From Opisthocomus hoazin (taxonomy: Eukaryota; Chordata; Aves; Opisthocomiformes; Opisthocomidae), in contig NC_134419.1 in NCBI RefSeq assembly GCF_030867145.1, forward strand, positions 72,659,403-72,723,402: a stretch of 64,000 nucleotides of DNA. Direction: 5' to 3'. This document shows positions 46,306 through 59,540 of this stretch, in pieces; within the stretch, counting starts at the first letter, position 1, and each line of letters begins with the position of its first letter. The position numbers and the translations under genes are program-made. The notes under the pieces were generated by a model. That model saw only the letters and a program-made list of their open reading frames with translations. It searched no databases and was not told the origin of the DNA.

Positions 46306-49300
46306 GTATGTACTGGAATTTCAAAATTACTGAACTGTACAGGGAGTTACTCACTCTCTTGTTTTTGAATGAGATTTTTGGCTTTTGAAGACATTCTTTA
46401 AAATACTAACAGCTGAACCTGCAAACAGGATTTTTCCTCTGCCTAGCTGATGACTGCTCTTGTGTGCTTGTCTTCCTTCGCTGCGATTTTTGACTGCAAG
46501 CTTCCCTGGTCCCTGTGTCCCTGCCTGAAAAGACTTATTCTGAGATGCCTGTATTCTCCCTTTTGCCCTAGTTACCTAAGACCCTTAAAGAGCAGCTGAG
46601 ATTACCCTGCTGTTTCCCTCTGATTGCTGGGGAGTGAATCCTCTGTCTCAGAAAGTCTCTTCCAGCTCCCTCTTCCCAGCTCTGACAACCCCCCCTCCTT
46701 CCCACGCAAGCCCTCTGACGATGGGATGCCGTGCTGTGCCCTGGACCCTGTTGTGCTGATGGAGGGGTTAGAGGGGAGGGGAAGGGGTAAAAATCCTCCT
46801 GGATCTGTGTCAGGGCTCATACACGGGCTTGAACATTCACTCAAGTAGCTGTGCTGACACGATGACCTGTTTCAGGCAAGCATCCCTGCAGATAATGTCC
46901 TTTCCAGCAGAGCTCGGCCCTGGGGAGGAGGAACAAGGGGGGAACGAGGGGATGCAGGCTCTGGGGTTCACAGCGGGGCACAGGGCAGTGCCACCAGTGG
47001 GGTTCATATTGGTCATGTACTGATGGCCCCACATTTCTGGTGTCTTTGGGTCAAAAGAAAACTAACCTCTCGGGGAGTCCAAAATCAAATAGGACATTCA
47101 GGCTGGGACCTGAATATTCAGTCTTACTCTACTGCTTCTTTGTGCTTATTTTTGTGTCGTGTTCTGACTTCGTCAGAGCAGAGCTTGTTTATTCCTTGTT
47201 TCTTTATTCATTGAAATCACTGGACCCACCTGATTTTTTCAAGGGTGAGGGGGAAGGGGAGGATGAGGTGAATATTTTTGTCTTCTAAAAGGATACGAGC
47301 AAATTCTTATCTGGACGAAACTTCACTGGAATAACAGGCTGGCTGCTCCTGGAGTGGTGGTCTGCAAACCCTCAGTGTATCTCCTGTTGTTACTGCAACA
47401 GATAACATGACAGAAAACGAGGAGATATTTAAGGAACAAATCCATGCACTGCTCAACACAGCTGAACGAGAATGGTTTGTCAATCCAAAAGATAAATGGA
47501 CTTTCTTTGGGTCTCTCTTTTTCTGCTGCACAGTATTCACAACTGTGGGTAAGTTCCGAGGTAAAGTAACCCCCTGCAGAATCAGTTGCTGTTGTTGCTT
47601 TCTCTAATGTATTTCTTCCAGGGAACTGAAAAAAACCCAACCCCCCACCCCCCCTTTCCCTCAAATCCACTTCAATTTTTTTCCTGAATATTGACGATGA
47701 GTCGGAGGGGGGGGGGGGTTCTGCAAACACAGATTGCACAAATGTAGCTGAGTCAGAGAGGAGAGTCAGAATTTAGTAACTAGTGATAGTATGCGCTCAT
47801 TAGCTGTGTCATTACATGCATACTATAACATTTATTTATGTATGACATGTACACAAAACTATTATAATTAAGTAAAAAGAAAGCTCCATTTGTCAGTCAG
47901 ACCTTATCCTTCCCACCGTTGCGTGTTATGTTGGGTGATGTTTCTTTCACTGGAAGAGGCAATTCATTACGCGCATATTGTTATTCAATTGCTTCCCTGT
48001 TACTTATGTTTAACTCAACTTTGTAAACCTACGGCTCTATACTTCACCATGCTGTTGTTGTTCACACTTCCTTGGGTTAACAGCACACAGCGATGTTCAA
48101 GTCACACCTCCGAAATTTTTCATTCTGACTTCATATTTCAAAACAGGACCTAGATCAAATAGAAGCATCTGCTCTTGTTTTGGCTCGCTCTGAATTGCTA
48201 AATACAACTCCTCATGTCCGTCCCCAAAGCTGCTTTCATCCCTTTGCTAATGTTTCTCAAATGCTGGCAAACACAGACACTGACTGTCTAAATTTGTCAG
48301 AATCAAAGCTGGACGAGAAATAATCCCACCGCATTTTGTCGAATTGCAAAGACATTTCTCCACTGCATTAGGGTATACTCAAGGTCCCGGCATGGGTATG
48401 CATCTGAATGTAAACGAAAAACTGAACCTTGGAAAGGAGTTTATCCTATACAAGGGGTAGTGTAAGAGTTAATGTGTTCACTTGGAGCACATAGGAGACC
48501 CTTGCACGCTAAGTCACAGCAGAGGCTTGAACCTTGGACTCCGATGTCTTGGGTGACTGTTCAAACTCCACCGCTCGCAGCCCTTGGGTTTGAAGACAGT
48601 CATCTGGGCTGTGAAAGGCACATGGTGGAGATGCAGACCTGAATCCTCTACCCCATTGCATATTTCCTGGTACAAACACAACAGCTAGGAACATTTGAAA
48701 GAGGACGTTTTATCAGAAAGCTTTGACTTCTGCAGACAATATGGTTGAAAACTGCTTGCCTGGGTATACTTACCCATCTCCATTGACATGGGACTTCACA
48801 AACGTCCCCATACGCACTGACCCAACATATTTATTGCTAAACTGCCATTGTTTTTTGGCCTTCGTAGCGCTGAGCATTAACACAGCTTCCTCAGGTTTTG
48901 AGCTGAGCTATGGGACCAGTAGGCAGTCTGGAACTGTTGCTATTGGGTGACTATTTCCATTGCGGTGGCTTTGTTATTTGAAATCACTTCAGGTGAGAGT
49001 CAACTTAGCTACCGGTGATTATCCAAGTGAAGCGAGGCATCTAGTCTGAAAGTCGGTGGTCTGAACTGCCATCTCGTCACTGCCCACAGAGGTTGCCTAA
49101 TGGCTCTCAGCTATGCTAGATTTTTGGACAGCTAAATTTAAGCTAAAGATAAGTTTTAACTCTTGAAACTGCACGAAGCATTTTTAATGCACGGAAGCTG
49201 ACAACAAAATAAAAGAAAATCACTCTGTACAATAAATACAATAATTAATCTTCCCCGATTGCTTCAGCAGAGAGGTTTAGCATTCCCAGTGAGCTAGTGG

Positions 49301-51580
49301 GGAACAGTGGCAGAGAATAAATAACTTTTCAGTGTCTCACAGTAAAGAAGGGACCAAGGTTGGATTCAGACTAAAGGCTATGGCAGCCATGAGTGAAAAC
49401 AAACATGAGTGGCTGAAGAAAATGAAGGAAACCATACCTCAGCATACAAGCCAATACTCTTACAGGCTAAGTACCTGGCCTGGAAGATCATCTACAAAAG
49501 AACAGTGTGTTTGAAGGGAAAAAAGAAATACTTTACATCTTTCTGGAGAATGAGAAGAAAAATGGCTGTTAACATTTAACACAATTAATATTATGCTGGT
49601 GTTTTCTCCTACTGTAGTGGAAAAGCACTAACACACAATTTAAGTTTCACATTCAATAGGTAAGAGGAAGGAAATATAAATACCCAAAGTGAATTTAGGG
49701 AAAGGGCATTTAGGGAAATGGTCTGCTACCCTTTTATGTATATAAAGGCTGTGCATCTGGTAGTACTTCTCTACTTGTTGTAACTGATATTTGTAAGCTT
49801 TAGTACTGTAGAATAAACACGCATTTCCTCATGTGATAAACATATGCCTCATCACTCAATACTTGTTCTTTCAGAGTACATTTAAGAGACTCTGAAAACT
49901 ATGAAGTCGGTACAAACACAATGTCAGTACAACATATGCTGTTACAGCTAGATCTGATGAACTAGGACAATTTCAAATTCTGTTATGAGCTTACAATTCA
50001 TCACAAGTAGTTTCAGAAAAGAAATGAACACAAAGTATGGGTCTCATTGTCCCAGTCTTATCCATAGTGCTGTCCCAGTTTGAAAATTCAGACCATCATC
50101 CAGATCTAAATCTTCCCAGAATTCCGGGCGTTTCATCCCCAGAAATCACTCAGCTGTACTGCAAGATCCCGGAGGCTGGCCACAAAATGTTCCCCCAGCT
50201 CATCAGAAACAGTCCATTACCTTCCGCCAGTATCAACCGCTGTCTCTCTGAGCTCAGCCCTTGGCTCAGCTTCCTTGCGGAGAGACCCATCGGCCCAAAA
50301 CCTCTCTTACTGTTTTGTCTTTTGGATCATTCTTAACCCAGATGCTCAGGTCAGGAAATCTTCCTGATAATGCTCTCCAGCAGGGCAGAGGCTGCACATT
50401 GGTCTTGGACTGGCCCAAATCTTTTGCTTCTTCTCCCTAAATGGCCTCTTGTTGTCAGGAAGTAAAGTCAAACAGCTGATGAGGTGCAGATAAGGTAGGA
50501 AGCGTTAATTCAACAGAACTGGTAAACTCCAAATTTCCAAGTGCTGGAAGAGGTAGGAAGTCTGCATTAGTAATCAGTGACCAGCATTTGAGACTTAGAA
50601 ATTTGAACAGCTTCAAAGCAAAGCCAGAAAGAACAGTGTGCTCTGGACTAAAAATTGACCTAAAATTGACAGTAATAAAAGACACACAGGATGTGAATAC
50701 CTCATAAATCACAATGTTCTCTCTCTCTCTTCCTTTCCCTTCTCTTCTTCTGTTTGTTTCTGTTCAAGGTTATGGTAACACCTATCCTGTGACACGGATT
50801 GGCAAATATCTCTGTATGTTGTATGCTTTGTTTGGCATCCCTCTGATGTTCCTGGTCCTGACAGACATGGGAGACATCCTTGCGACTGTCTTATCCAAGT
50901 CTTACAATGAATTCAGAAAACTACAGTCAAAAATTCTAGCTTCTAAACTCTGTTCTGGATCCACATGTCACAAAGGAGATGAACTGAAATCCAGCACACA
51001 GTCTAAATTAGTCATCAATGAACCCTTGACTATCATGGAAGTGCTGAAAAGTCAGGCAGGAGTTAAAAGGAAGCCAATCAAATATCGCAATGCCGAAATT
51101 TTTGAAATGTTAATTGCCAGCGAAAATGAACACACAAAACTAACAAGAAATAAAAGCATTGAGAGATGGAGTTCATGTCCTGAACTAACCAGGGGAAAGA
51201 CAATGTCCAGAGTAATTGAGAATTTTGACAAAATCGGGAAACAGTTAGAGAAATTCGATGTGCCCATTGTATTAATGGTGCTAGTTATCTTTGTGTACAT
51301 CTCCTGCGCAGCTGCTATTCTTCCAAACTGGGAAACCAGGTTGGATTTTCAGGAGGCCTTTTATTTCTGCTTTATCACCTTGACAACTATTGGGTTTGGA
51401 GATACACAACTGGAACACCCCAAGTTTTTCTTGTTTTTTTCCCTCTATATTATAATTGGCATGGAAATTGTCTTCATTGTTTTTAAGCTGGGCCAAGATC
51501 GCTTAATTTTTTTGTATAAAAAGGTGCTTTCCTTTTGTGGGGAGAAAAAGATGCCATCAAAGAAGGTGTATCCAAAATAA
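46089..51580 (+). CDS. KCNK18: KCNK18 (TRESK), two-pore-domain potassium channel, three exons, 391 aa
   Basis: TRESK is a K2P background potassium channel of the plasma membrane, mainly in sensory neurons, that dampens excitability; it works as a dimer. The coding sequence joins 46089-46305, 47402-47548 and 50769-51580 (217+147+812 nt) for 391 residues; human TRESK is 384. M1 is about residues 22-44. The first pore filter TTVGYG is at 119-124 and M2 at about 135-163. A long cytosolic loop runs to about 285. M3 is about 286-306, the second filter TTIGFGD is at 327-333, and M4 at about 341-362. The long M2-M3 loop and short C-terminus are TRESK features. The 14-3-3-like site RWSSCPEL is at 254-261. 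N-glycosylation sequons are N70-LS and N74-MT. All introns are GT/AG and phase-consistent. Confidence 0.97.
46306..47401 (+). other. KCNK18: KCNK18 intron 1
   Basis: A 1.1-kb GT/AG intron. Small open frames on both strands inside it have no family resemblance. Confidence 0.85.
47402..47548 (+). CDS. KCNK18: KCNK18 coding exon 2
   Basis: This exon encodes the rest of codon 73 to the first base of codon 122: the extracellular cap helix, pore helix 1 (WTFFGSLFFCCTVFTTVG) and the start of the filter. The acceptor is CAACAG ending at 47401. The donor is GTGG|GTAAGT. Splitting the first GYG filter between exons is standard in K2P genes. Confidence 0.95.
47549..50768 (+). other. KCNK18: KCNK18 intron 2
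   Basis: A 3.2-kb GT/AG intron. It contains C-rich and G12 runs at 47640-47720 and otherwise AT-rich unique sequence. The branch-to-acceptor region is pyrimidine-rich (CTCTCTCTCTTCC, then TTCTGTTTGTTTCTG). Confidence 0.85.
50769..51580 (+). CDS. KCNK18: KCNK18 coding exon 3
   Basis: This exon begins after TTCAAG with YGNTYPVTRIGKYLCMLYAL. It encodes M2, the long cytosolic loop, M3, pore 2 and M4, ending KKVYPK and TAA at 51578-51580. The pore and membrane parts are close to human. The loop is strongly diverged except for the SSCPEL motif and the segment before M3. Confidence 0.97.
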
Positions 51581-53015
51581 GAGCGGTCATTTCTCCTTCA
51601 CTTGCAAGCATTGGTCACTGCAATGAGATGAAACTGTTCCTGTGCATTTCTTCTCCCTGCTTCGGGCTGGCAGGAGGCATATTTTATTCTGAATTCCTGT
51701 GAGAATCTGCTGTAAAATGGCTGAATACCTCAGGAGACACTTGGTGTAGGCATCTCCTTGGAGTACTTTCCAGCTTTCCAGCAGGGTCCCATCTCTAAAT
51801 ACATAAAGAAGATAACACATGATGAAAAAGCAGTAGGCTCTCCCTGCCAGCACTCCCTAAGCATCTTCTGCAAAGCTCTGACTTTCAGTGGCCTTTCGGT
51901 CCTCTCTCCCACAGTTAGGCAATTTAGGATCTGTTTTTTCAGCCCTTGCCCAAGCAAGGCCCAGACCACTCTCTCGTCCTGCCACCTTGGCTGCAGCCGG
52001 GGACAGCTTGGTTGTGATGCTGCTGCAATATGATTCATCATCAGAGTGAGCTGGGGAGAAGAAGCATGAACCCAGCTGCTCTTCCGGCATGACTGCATGT
52101 ATTGCAAACGTTGTGCCTTTGTGCAGGCCAGAGGAATTTTAAAAGGAAATGAAGGACACTGAATTTTCACCTCTTTCTCTCTCCAATGTCCAGACATCTA
52201 TCAGAAAATTTTTCATCTGTCCAGGGCTGAAACCACTCCTTTTGCATCACGATTTATCATATCTGTACTCATCCAAGAGTCGATACGTGTCTTGTGGTGT
52301 CCAGCTATAGAAAAGCTTATGATGAGGTCTGCTCCCGAGATGGCCACCTGGGCAGAAAGCATACAACAAACCCAAAGGTGACTACAGCCGCAGAAGGAAG
52401 CTCCATCTCCTTGCTGTTAAAGAAGCAGGATGGTCTGGGGAAACCGATCCCAGGGAAACCAATCCCTCACTCACAGACTGCTTGACTTCTGGGAATTTCT
52501 TGACTTGCTCATAGAAAGAAAAGCCTACCTGTTTCACTGGAGTGTGGTGAGGATCTGGTAGTTATATACTTGTGGAGCACATTAATATGTGAATAATGCT
52601 GTTTCTTCAATATTTTGCTTCTATTATTCATAATCTGAACTGAGCTGTCAATGATAGATAGTTTAATCTGTCAAAAAAAGCACACATGGTAAAGGAAACC
52701 ACTGACTTTAATTAATCGCCTCTTAACTTGTAAATTGTATGCACGTCCGCTGAATGTTAACGACATCTCTAGATATTAAAGCATGCTTGATTATGACCAA
52801 ATGTACATTATTCTCCATAGTAAATTTGCTATTTGAAGCTGAGATTTTTGCAATATTTACGTGGCATCTTATCTCCGTTATGTTCCATGTACACGTATTC
52901 AGTCCTTATTAATAATCAGTTGCAATAGCACTGATGATATGCAAAATATATATTGAATGATGGTATATAGAAAAGTGCTTCATAAGAATAACAATAAAGA
53001 ATACAGCAGCTGGAA
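51581..53015 (+). other. KCNK18: Probable KCNK18 3' UTR
   Basis: Sequence from the stop to a canonical AATAAA. It becomes AT-rich after 52500. An ATTAAA variant near 52778 could be an alternative, shorter end. The extent is inferred. Confidence 0.5.
52993..52998 (+). terminator. Candidate KCNK18 polyadenylation signal AATAAA
   Basis: AATAAA is followed at 20-50 nt by GGAAGGAACTGTGGTG and a T-rich GAACTTTTTAATGTTTG stretch, a suitable GU/U-rich downstream element. Confidence 0.5.
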
Positions 53016-53147
53016 GGAACTGTGGTGAACTTTTTAATGTTTGCCTTGACTTTGGCTTTGCATACAAAGTCCCTCTGTTCAGACTTCTCTCATATTACGT
53101 TATTTTATGTCTTTGGATTAAAATCAGTGTAGAACTTTGGACCCATG

Positions 53148-53212
53148 CCCAAGTTCTCAGAAATCAATGAAAAGACTCAGGTGATTTAATGGGCTTTGGA
53201 TCAGAGAACTGC
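53148..53212. repeat. Ancient amniote palindromic interspersed repeat
   Basis: It contains AAATCAATGAAAAGACTC and then TTAATGGGCTTTGGATCAG, the arm-and-mirror pattern seen at 20.0 kb. Confidence 0.5.
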
Positions 53213-56009
53213 GCTTCCTGCTCCTCAGGGTTTTCCCTTGTGATACGCCTAACGCTGCCAGCATTAGTAAGAACTGGTCTTTATATTATTTGACTAGCTT
53301 CTCCCATATCAGTGAGACCTAATTTATGCAGAGGGATTAATCCTGAATAGAATTCTCATTGATATGGTACCTTGATACCTTCACATTTACTTTACAGACA
53401 TAGGGAATTTTGCCTGGACTTGCAGTAAGGATTCTGCACCAATCATTCTAGTTATGGCCAAGGGATGGCAGTAAACAGCTTTCCTTCTTATCGAACCCGT
53501 CAGTTATGGGAGATCAAAATGTATTTTACAGAAGGAGAGAGAACAAATCACATCACCACGACCCTCTATAAATTGATGGTGCACCTGCCCCTTGAGCATG
53601 ATGCGCAGCCCTGACCCTTCACCTCCCCCAGGGTACGTAACATTGGAGAAAGTTTGTAAGTCAGGGAAAAGGATGAACAAAGATAGCGAACAACTTCTGT
53701 ATGAGGTATGTAGAGTAGCTCTCTAGTCTGGAAAGAGGTGAGAGACTAAGGAAGAGGTGTGTAAAATTATGAGGGCACAGAGGAGGGAAATAGGGAACGA
53801 CGGAATGATTGTTAAACATCCTTCATTGTGAGAGCTAGGGCTGCCAAATGAAACTAGCAGGTGGCAGGTTTAAGAAAAGAAACAAAAAGAAGAGAAAATC
53901 GTACTTCACACAACATATAATTAAGCTGTAGATAGTCTTTGGTATGGGAGGACGTGGCATTTAAAAGTTCACGTTAGATCAATGGGGGATGGGACAAAAT
54001 CATGAAAGCAAAACTTGAAAAACAATTAATTACAAAGATAGCATTTCTGGCTCAATAATCACTGAGTCCCAAACTGGCAGATGAGGAGGAAATATCTCTA
54101 CAGACTTTCCTGTCCTTGTGTTCTTGCTTTGTAACTCGATGTCTCTCAGAGACAGAATATTGGTCTACATGGCCTTGTTCTGACCCAATTTCAGTAACTG
54201 TAATGCTTCAAAACAGATTGTTATATAGCTGACAAAATATTCACTAAATCTGATTTCTGAAGAGACATTTAGCTTCACATTTGCATCCAAGGTAAATAAA
54301 ACATCAGACACTGATTCTGTAAAACATATCACAAAAAAAATGCAATTTAGGCAACACAACAGAACCAGCCTGCAGCAAATCCAACATGGTCATTTGTCTT
54401 GTGTTCTGGCCCTAAAGGAGGGAGGAGAGCTGGACACACACCCGAACGTCAGGGATAAAAAGGTATTTATGTTTTCTCAGGTGCGCTGAAACATTGCCTC
54501 CCCAAAACCAGGAACATCTGGCCCTAATTTTCTTACTGTCAAAGTTGGAAGACAACTTCCCAGCTGAGAGAGAAGCGTGCAGCAGCCTTGTGCTGACAGT
54601 GGTAGCAGCGGTTGGGTCTGTATGGCAGGGTCTGAATGTAGCTCAGTAAGTACAGTGACAGAGTTCATGAAAATGAAGAAAAAAGTAGTGAGTAGTGCTC
54701 ATTTAGTTAGCCTCAGGCATGAATATTTATGAGTTGACTGCTCTTATTATGGTCTAAAACCTGGAAGCATTCCCAGTCTCCGCCCCCAGAAGTTTTTGTT
54801 CCACAAGATCAGCTTTGCTTGCATCAGAGCAGTACAAAATACCGCTTTTCATAACTTTTTTCCATCACGTGCTGCGCGAGATCATGGATTAGCCGTGAAG
54901 GGCTTCATGGAAGAAGGTTTCTGTCAGGAAAGACATGACTGATGGGGAAAGAGTTGCTTGATGTGTAACCCACAAAGGATATGAGTTATTACAGACCCAG
55001 CTGGAGAGCTTTACAGATCAAATGCACTGGGTACTGAAGGATGCTGGATCAATCACTCCTGATTGGGCCAAGATGGCAGCTGTCACGAGCACTTAGGAGC
55101 AGGGAGGAGGATGTTCCTGGTGTAGGAATTAGAGAGGGACGGATGGAGGAATAAGCGGAAGGGACAGAAAATGATCTTTGGGCAGAAGGATTAGAGGGAG
55201 AAAGCAACAACAATGTCAGAGGAAGGAGCCGTCTTCCGTATAGACATAAATATGGTGAAGTGATGCTTGAAAGACTAAAAATATGGCAAGGGCTGGTACC
55301 TCTGGCCTGGGGAAGGTTTGTGCAGCCAGCCCATGGTCAGAGACCCTTCTTAGATCAGCACGGTGGTCATGACTCTTGGGGTCCAGCACAGGTCTCACCA
55401 TCAGCAGCCACGGGGAAGGCAGAAGAGTCTGTGCAAGGAAGCCTCCCAAGAGGTAAAAGAGTGTCAGACACAAGATACAGGGACTGGACTGAAAAGCTGT
55501 TCATGAAACCATCAGAAACATTCATCTTCTTCTCTGCTTTGCCATTTAAAGAACAACAGCCCATTCAGCAGCATCTTCTACGCGAGCAATACATCTGAGG
55601 ATGCGGGAAATTCTTAATGGGATGTAGGACTTGTCATCTGCGTGCCAGTAGTTCAGATGTAGTCCAGATTTTAGTGGGCTCAACTTAATAACATCTGATA
55701 GCACTTTGATGGCCTTTTCAACTCGTTCCAGGTGGAGATGCACCCACATCACAAAAACACTCTCATATAATGAATGCTAACAGCACGCATGGTGGCAGGC
55801 TCAGCAGAGGCAAAGGCTGAGACTCCAGCTGAGAGCAGTCCCTGCAGTCCTCTTTACTTCCAGGTTCCCGGTGCACCTTCTGACCCTCATTTCCAGACCA
55901 CAGAGTGCATCAAATGTAGCCTGTGTGGCTGTTGCATGCAATATGAGTGTTTTATGAACCCAGAATGATGGGTCTTATTATTCTTCTTGGCTTTTACAAA
56001 TTGAACACT

Positions 56010-56132
56010 TTTATTTATATGTATTATTCTTATTTATGATTACCAATAATTTATTAATAATCTTAACATATCATTACTAATATTATTGTTGTTATTGTAG
56101 TTCTTATCATTACTATCATTATTATTATTAAG
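56010..56132. repeat. Imperfect (ATT)n-rich tract
   Basis: About 120 bp of AT-rich sequence dominated by TTATTA, ATTATT and CATTAC units, with a (TTA)n run at its right end. Confidence 0.7.
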
Positions 56133-59100
56133 CATCTCCACAGGCTGTACTCAGCTTTTCTGCCAGGACACATTATATTCTAAGTGCAACTTGAAGTGTT
56201 TAGTTAGGCTACCTTTCCCTTCCTTGCTTACCTCATGCACCACGTCTACAGTAGAAAAAACATTTCTCAAGATGTCTAAAATGATAGCCTGCATTACACA
56301 CAGAGCACGGGAGAGCGACTTGCTCAGGATAAATTTCAATTATCTTTTGTTAAAGTACATAGGCACAGATGGTGACAGAAATACTCGGAATTTGCTCCAT
56401 CACTCACAGCAAGTAATAGGTGCGTGAAGACAACAGATCTCTGATATATGAGCCCAGTATTTTTAGGATAGCGGCCCGAGGTCTAAGTGCAGCCCTTCCT
56501 GGACAATGAAGTCCATAAATGCCTTACTTGTGCGTGCCAACAGCCGGTTGTCTGCACGTGGTACTCGTTAGAGAGTTTCAGGAAGTGCTTGGACAAAAGT
56601 TAGTCGGTTTGTGTGCTCACGGCTTTGCATGTGAATCTGAGCATTTTTTTCTTCTTTGAGCTAAAAATTCAGTCTCTCAGTAGATAAAATCTGGTTCTTT
56701 TGAGGTTAGATCAGACTTTTTAAAGCTGATGAAGCTCTCAGTGTCTGGGCACAGCCAGAATCCTCTTGGCACTGAACTTACTCATTGAACTTTATGCCTG
56801 TGCATCTTCAGGACACACCAAAGTCCAGAGGAAATGCAAGGGAAGGGAAAGAAAAGCCAGAAAAAAAGAGTGGAGAGCTCTGACAGTGAGAAAGGAATTA
56901 CTGTGTTAAGCATCTACTGATGAGAAATTAAGGTAACAATGTTGTCTAACAACATGGACTCATTACATTATCTGCTTCCACAAAGTCCTGTGTCAACAGC
57001 AAAACTTGGAGAGAAGACACCACAAAACCAGCATATAGAATTGCCAATGTACTTGATTCTCTGCTGGAAGAGCGTTCTTCACTCTGCTGTGTGATGCAGA
57101 CTGTCATCATGCTTTCTGATGAGTGCTGCCCTGCAGGGGAAAGCCACCCCTTTGCTGTCTTTTGTCACATGTGACAAAAAGATTTGAGGAGCCGCACATG
57201 AGTTGGAGACCGAGGCTCTGACTGTGGGTATAAGACACTCGCATTCAATGTTTTCCCCACTTAATGCTTTTATTGTGGCAAGTAATAGAAGCTGTTGCTG
57301 CGAAAGGAATTTGGGAGTTTGGGGAACTCAGTGTATGTATGAAACCCTGTGCCCACCAGCTAGATCTTACACTTGGTTTTAGGCTGGTTTTCTCTCGCAA
57401 CCATCCAAAGTCTCAGGAGAGAATTGACTGCCCAGATTTCACTGATGCTTAACGGATAGTTTTCCAAGTACACTTGCCAGCCAGAAGCAGCCAGGCTGCT
57501 GTGCTTCCCGGACAACAGAGCTGGCTGATGCCCAGAGGAAAACTTCTGATGACAAGCAAAGGAAGTTTGAAGAAAACAGAAGCTTTGAGTTTTTGTTTGG
57601 AGAATAACACAGCAGCCTTTTCACAAAATATCTTCAAAGCAGATCTGAATTTGTATGAGCATTTTAGGTTCAACTGCAATATGTTGATATTCAAAACAGG
57701 ACTTTTTAAACCGGTTTAGCATTTTTATCTTTGATACCTCCCTGAGATGAGCCATTTGTGTAAGAAGAGAAGGACGTGAAAGAATAAAGCTCTTTGTGAT
57801 CCCCCCATGGTGTTGCGCACACAAAGTCAGCGGTGACATGTCAGGTCATTCTGCTGATGAAAAAAGACTGGCTTTCTCCAGGGTTGATTCTCTGTTTTTC
57901 TGTACATCCCAGGAGAAGAGCAAACTCTTGGATGATCTACTTCAGACAATACAGATACGTGGCAGTCTCGTTAGAAGATGTTTCTCAAACAGTTTAAACA
58001 GTCTTATGTTAAGACAGCTTTGTAGTTACTGGGAATGGAAAAAAAGAAGCAAATGAAGGCTCATGAACTTTCCCTGGAGCTGAAGAGCAGGACATGATCT
58101 GCCGTACTAAGAAGTCTGATTTACTGTCTGGGTCTGTAAATAAAAAGTGCGTGCTTAGGCTAACATTTGACAGCCAGCAGCGCTTCTTCTCTGTCTGCTC
58201 TGCAAGAAAAGTTACACTGCCAAATGGCTTTTACAGCAATTTGCTATGCCGATGAAACAAGTACATCTTGTGCTCAAAGAGATTAAGGACTGGCATGTAT
58301 ACGCGTTTTTACTTTATAGAAAAGCCACTTCTAAATCCTACCTGAGAAGCAGAGAGCTGAATTCTGATTTTCTAGAAATCCATGGCAAAGCTCACAGTGC
58401 CCTTAGCAAAATCAAGTTTGGAAACAAGTGACAAAGAGAATATGTTTTGCCATTAATCCCTTTGATCCTGGTTTTTGAAGAGCCATTTCATGCCTAAACT
58501 GCCATCTCGTGGAAATGTCTTTTTCTACATATAAACTGGGTAAATTCCTGATTGTTGTTGCTTGTCTTTTGTTTTTCTCATGAAAGGACTGGCTATTTTT
58601 CTTCGCTATCAGCAGTGACTTGCAATCAGGACATGACCGCAGACTCTGGAGACAGGGAAACCTCTCAATGAAATAAACCCAAGTTCTTCTTGGTCAAAGT
58701 TAGACAAACGTAAAGATGTGTCTTCTACCCACATCAAGCACTCCTGGGGTTATTAATTATTTTTCCTGTGGTGATGTGTCGTCATTGATTTTGGGCAGAG
58801 CTCCCCATCTCAGTTCCCACCAACAGCCCAGCATGCCCTTGGATCCTCAGGCAGAACCCGAGGCGTGTGATGTGCTCCCTGGGACACCGAGGCTCACCCC
58901 ATGATGGGCCAGAGGCTTCCTTCTTCCTTGAAGAAGAGTGGAGATTCCCTCTGTTGGCCTCATTTTCCATTAAAAGAGAATAGGGAAACAGAAGCCAAAA
59001 TATTAACAATGCTTTAAACACAGCAACTAAGGAAGTCATTTAACTCAATCTCCAGGCAATTTTAAAATAGATTTTAAGGGTAATGTTCAAATAAACACTT

Positions 59101-59443
59101 TGATCAACCCTTGAGCTTAATTGAAATCCAGTGTTTTCAAAATTAGCCATTTTATTTTTTTTCATTTATAAGCTTTTGCTGATGGGAACAAGAACCCACG
59201 TTAGAAACTGTTCTCAGTATTTTTAGTGTTTGGAAAATAGTGTCACAAAAAAACCATTAGGGAGTCTGTTCCTGTAAAATTTTACAGCCTACTGCTTCAG
59301 GCAGAAGGATTTGAAGCAGTTGACTTTGGTAAAAGTTTCTTTGATCTGAAAATCTCACCTGCTTTTTAGTCTGAATAGCATCACTGAGGAGCTATACGGC
59401 CTTTCAGAGCAGATAAGTTACAAATAAGGGGGACGAAAGATTT

Positions 59444-59540
59444 GGGCTCTGATTCTGATCTAACTCTCAGCAGTTTCAGAGGGAAGCAGCTCTGCCAAAG
59501 TCGGTGAAATCATTAGATTCTAAACCAGGCATGGGATTAA
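59444..59540. repeat. Ancient amniote interspersed repeat
   Basis: It begins GGGCTCTGATTCTGATCTAACTC and continues with CAGTTTCAGAGGGAAG, which resembles the old 'tctgatctcactcacaccagttt' repeat. The second half is poorly preserved. Confidence 0.4.

Noticed and set aside
55546-55752. A 68-codon minus frame with a helical, protein-like composition
   Set aside because: No family was recognised, there are no convincing flanking splice sites, and the length is within chance for this base composition.
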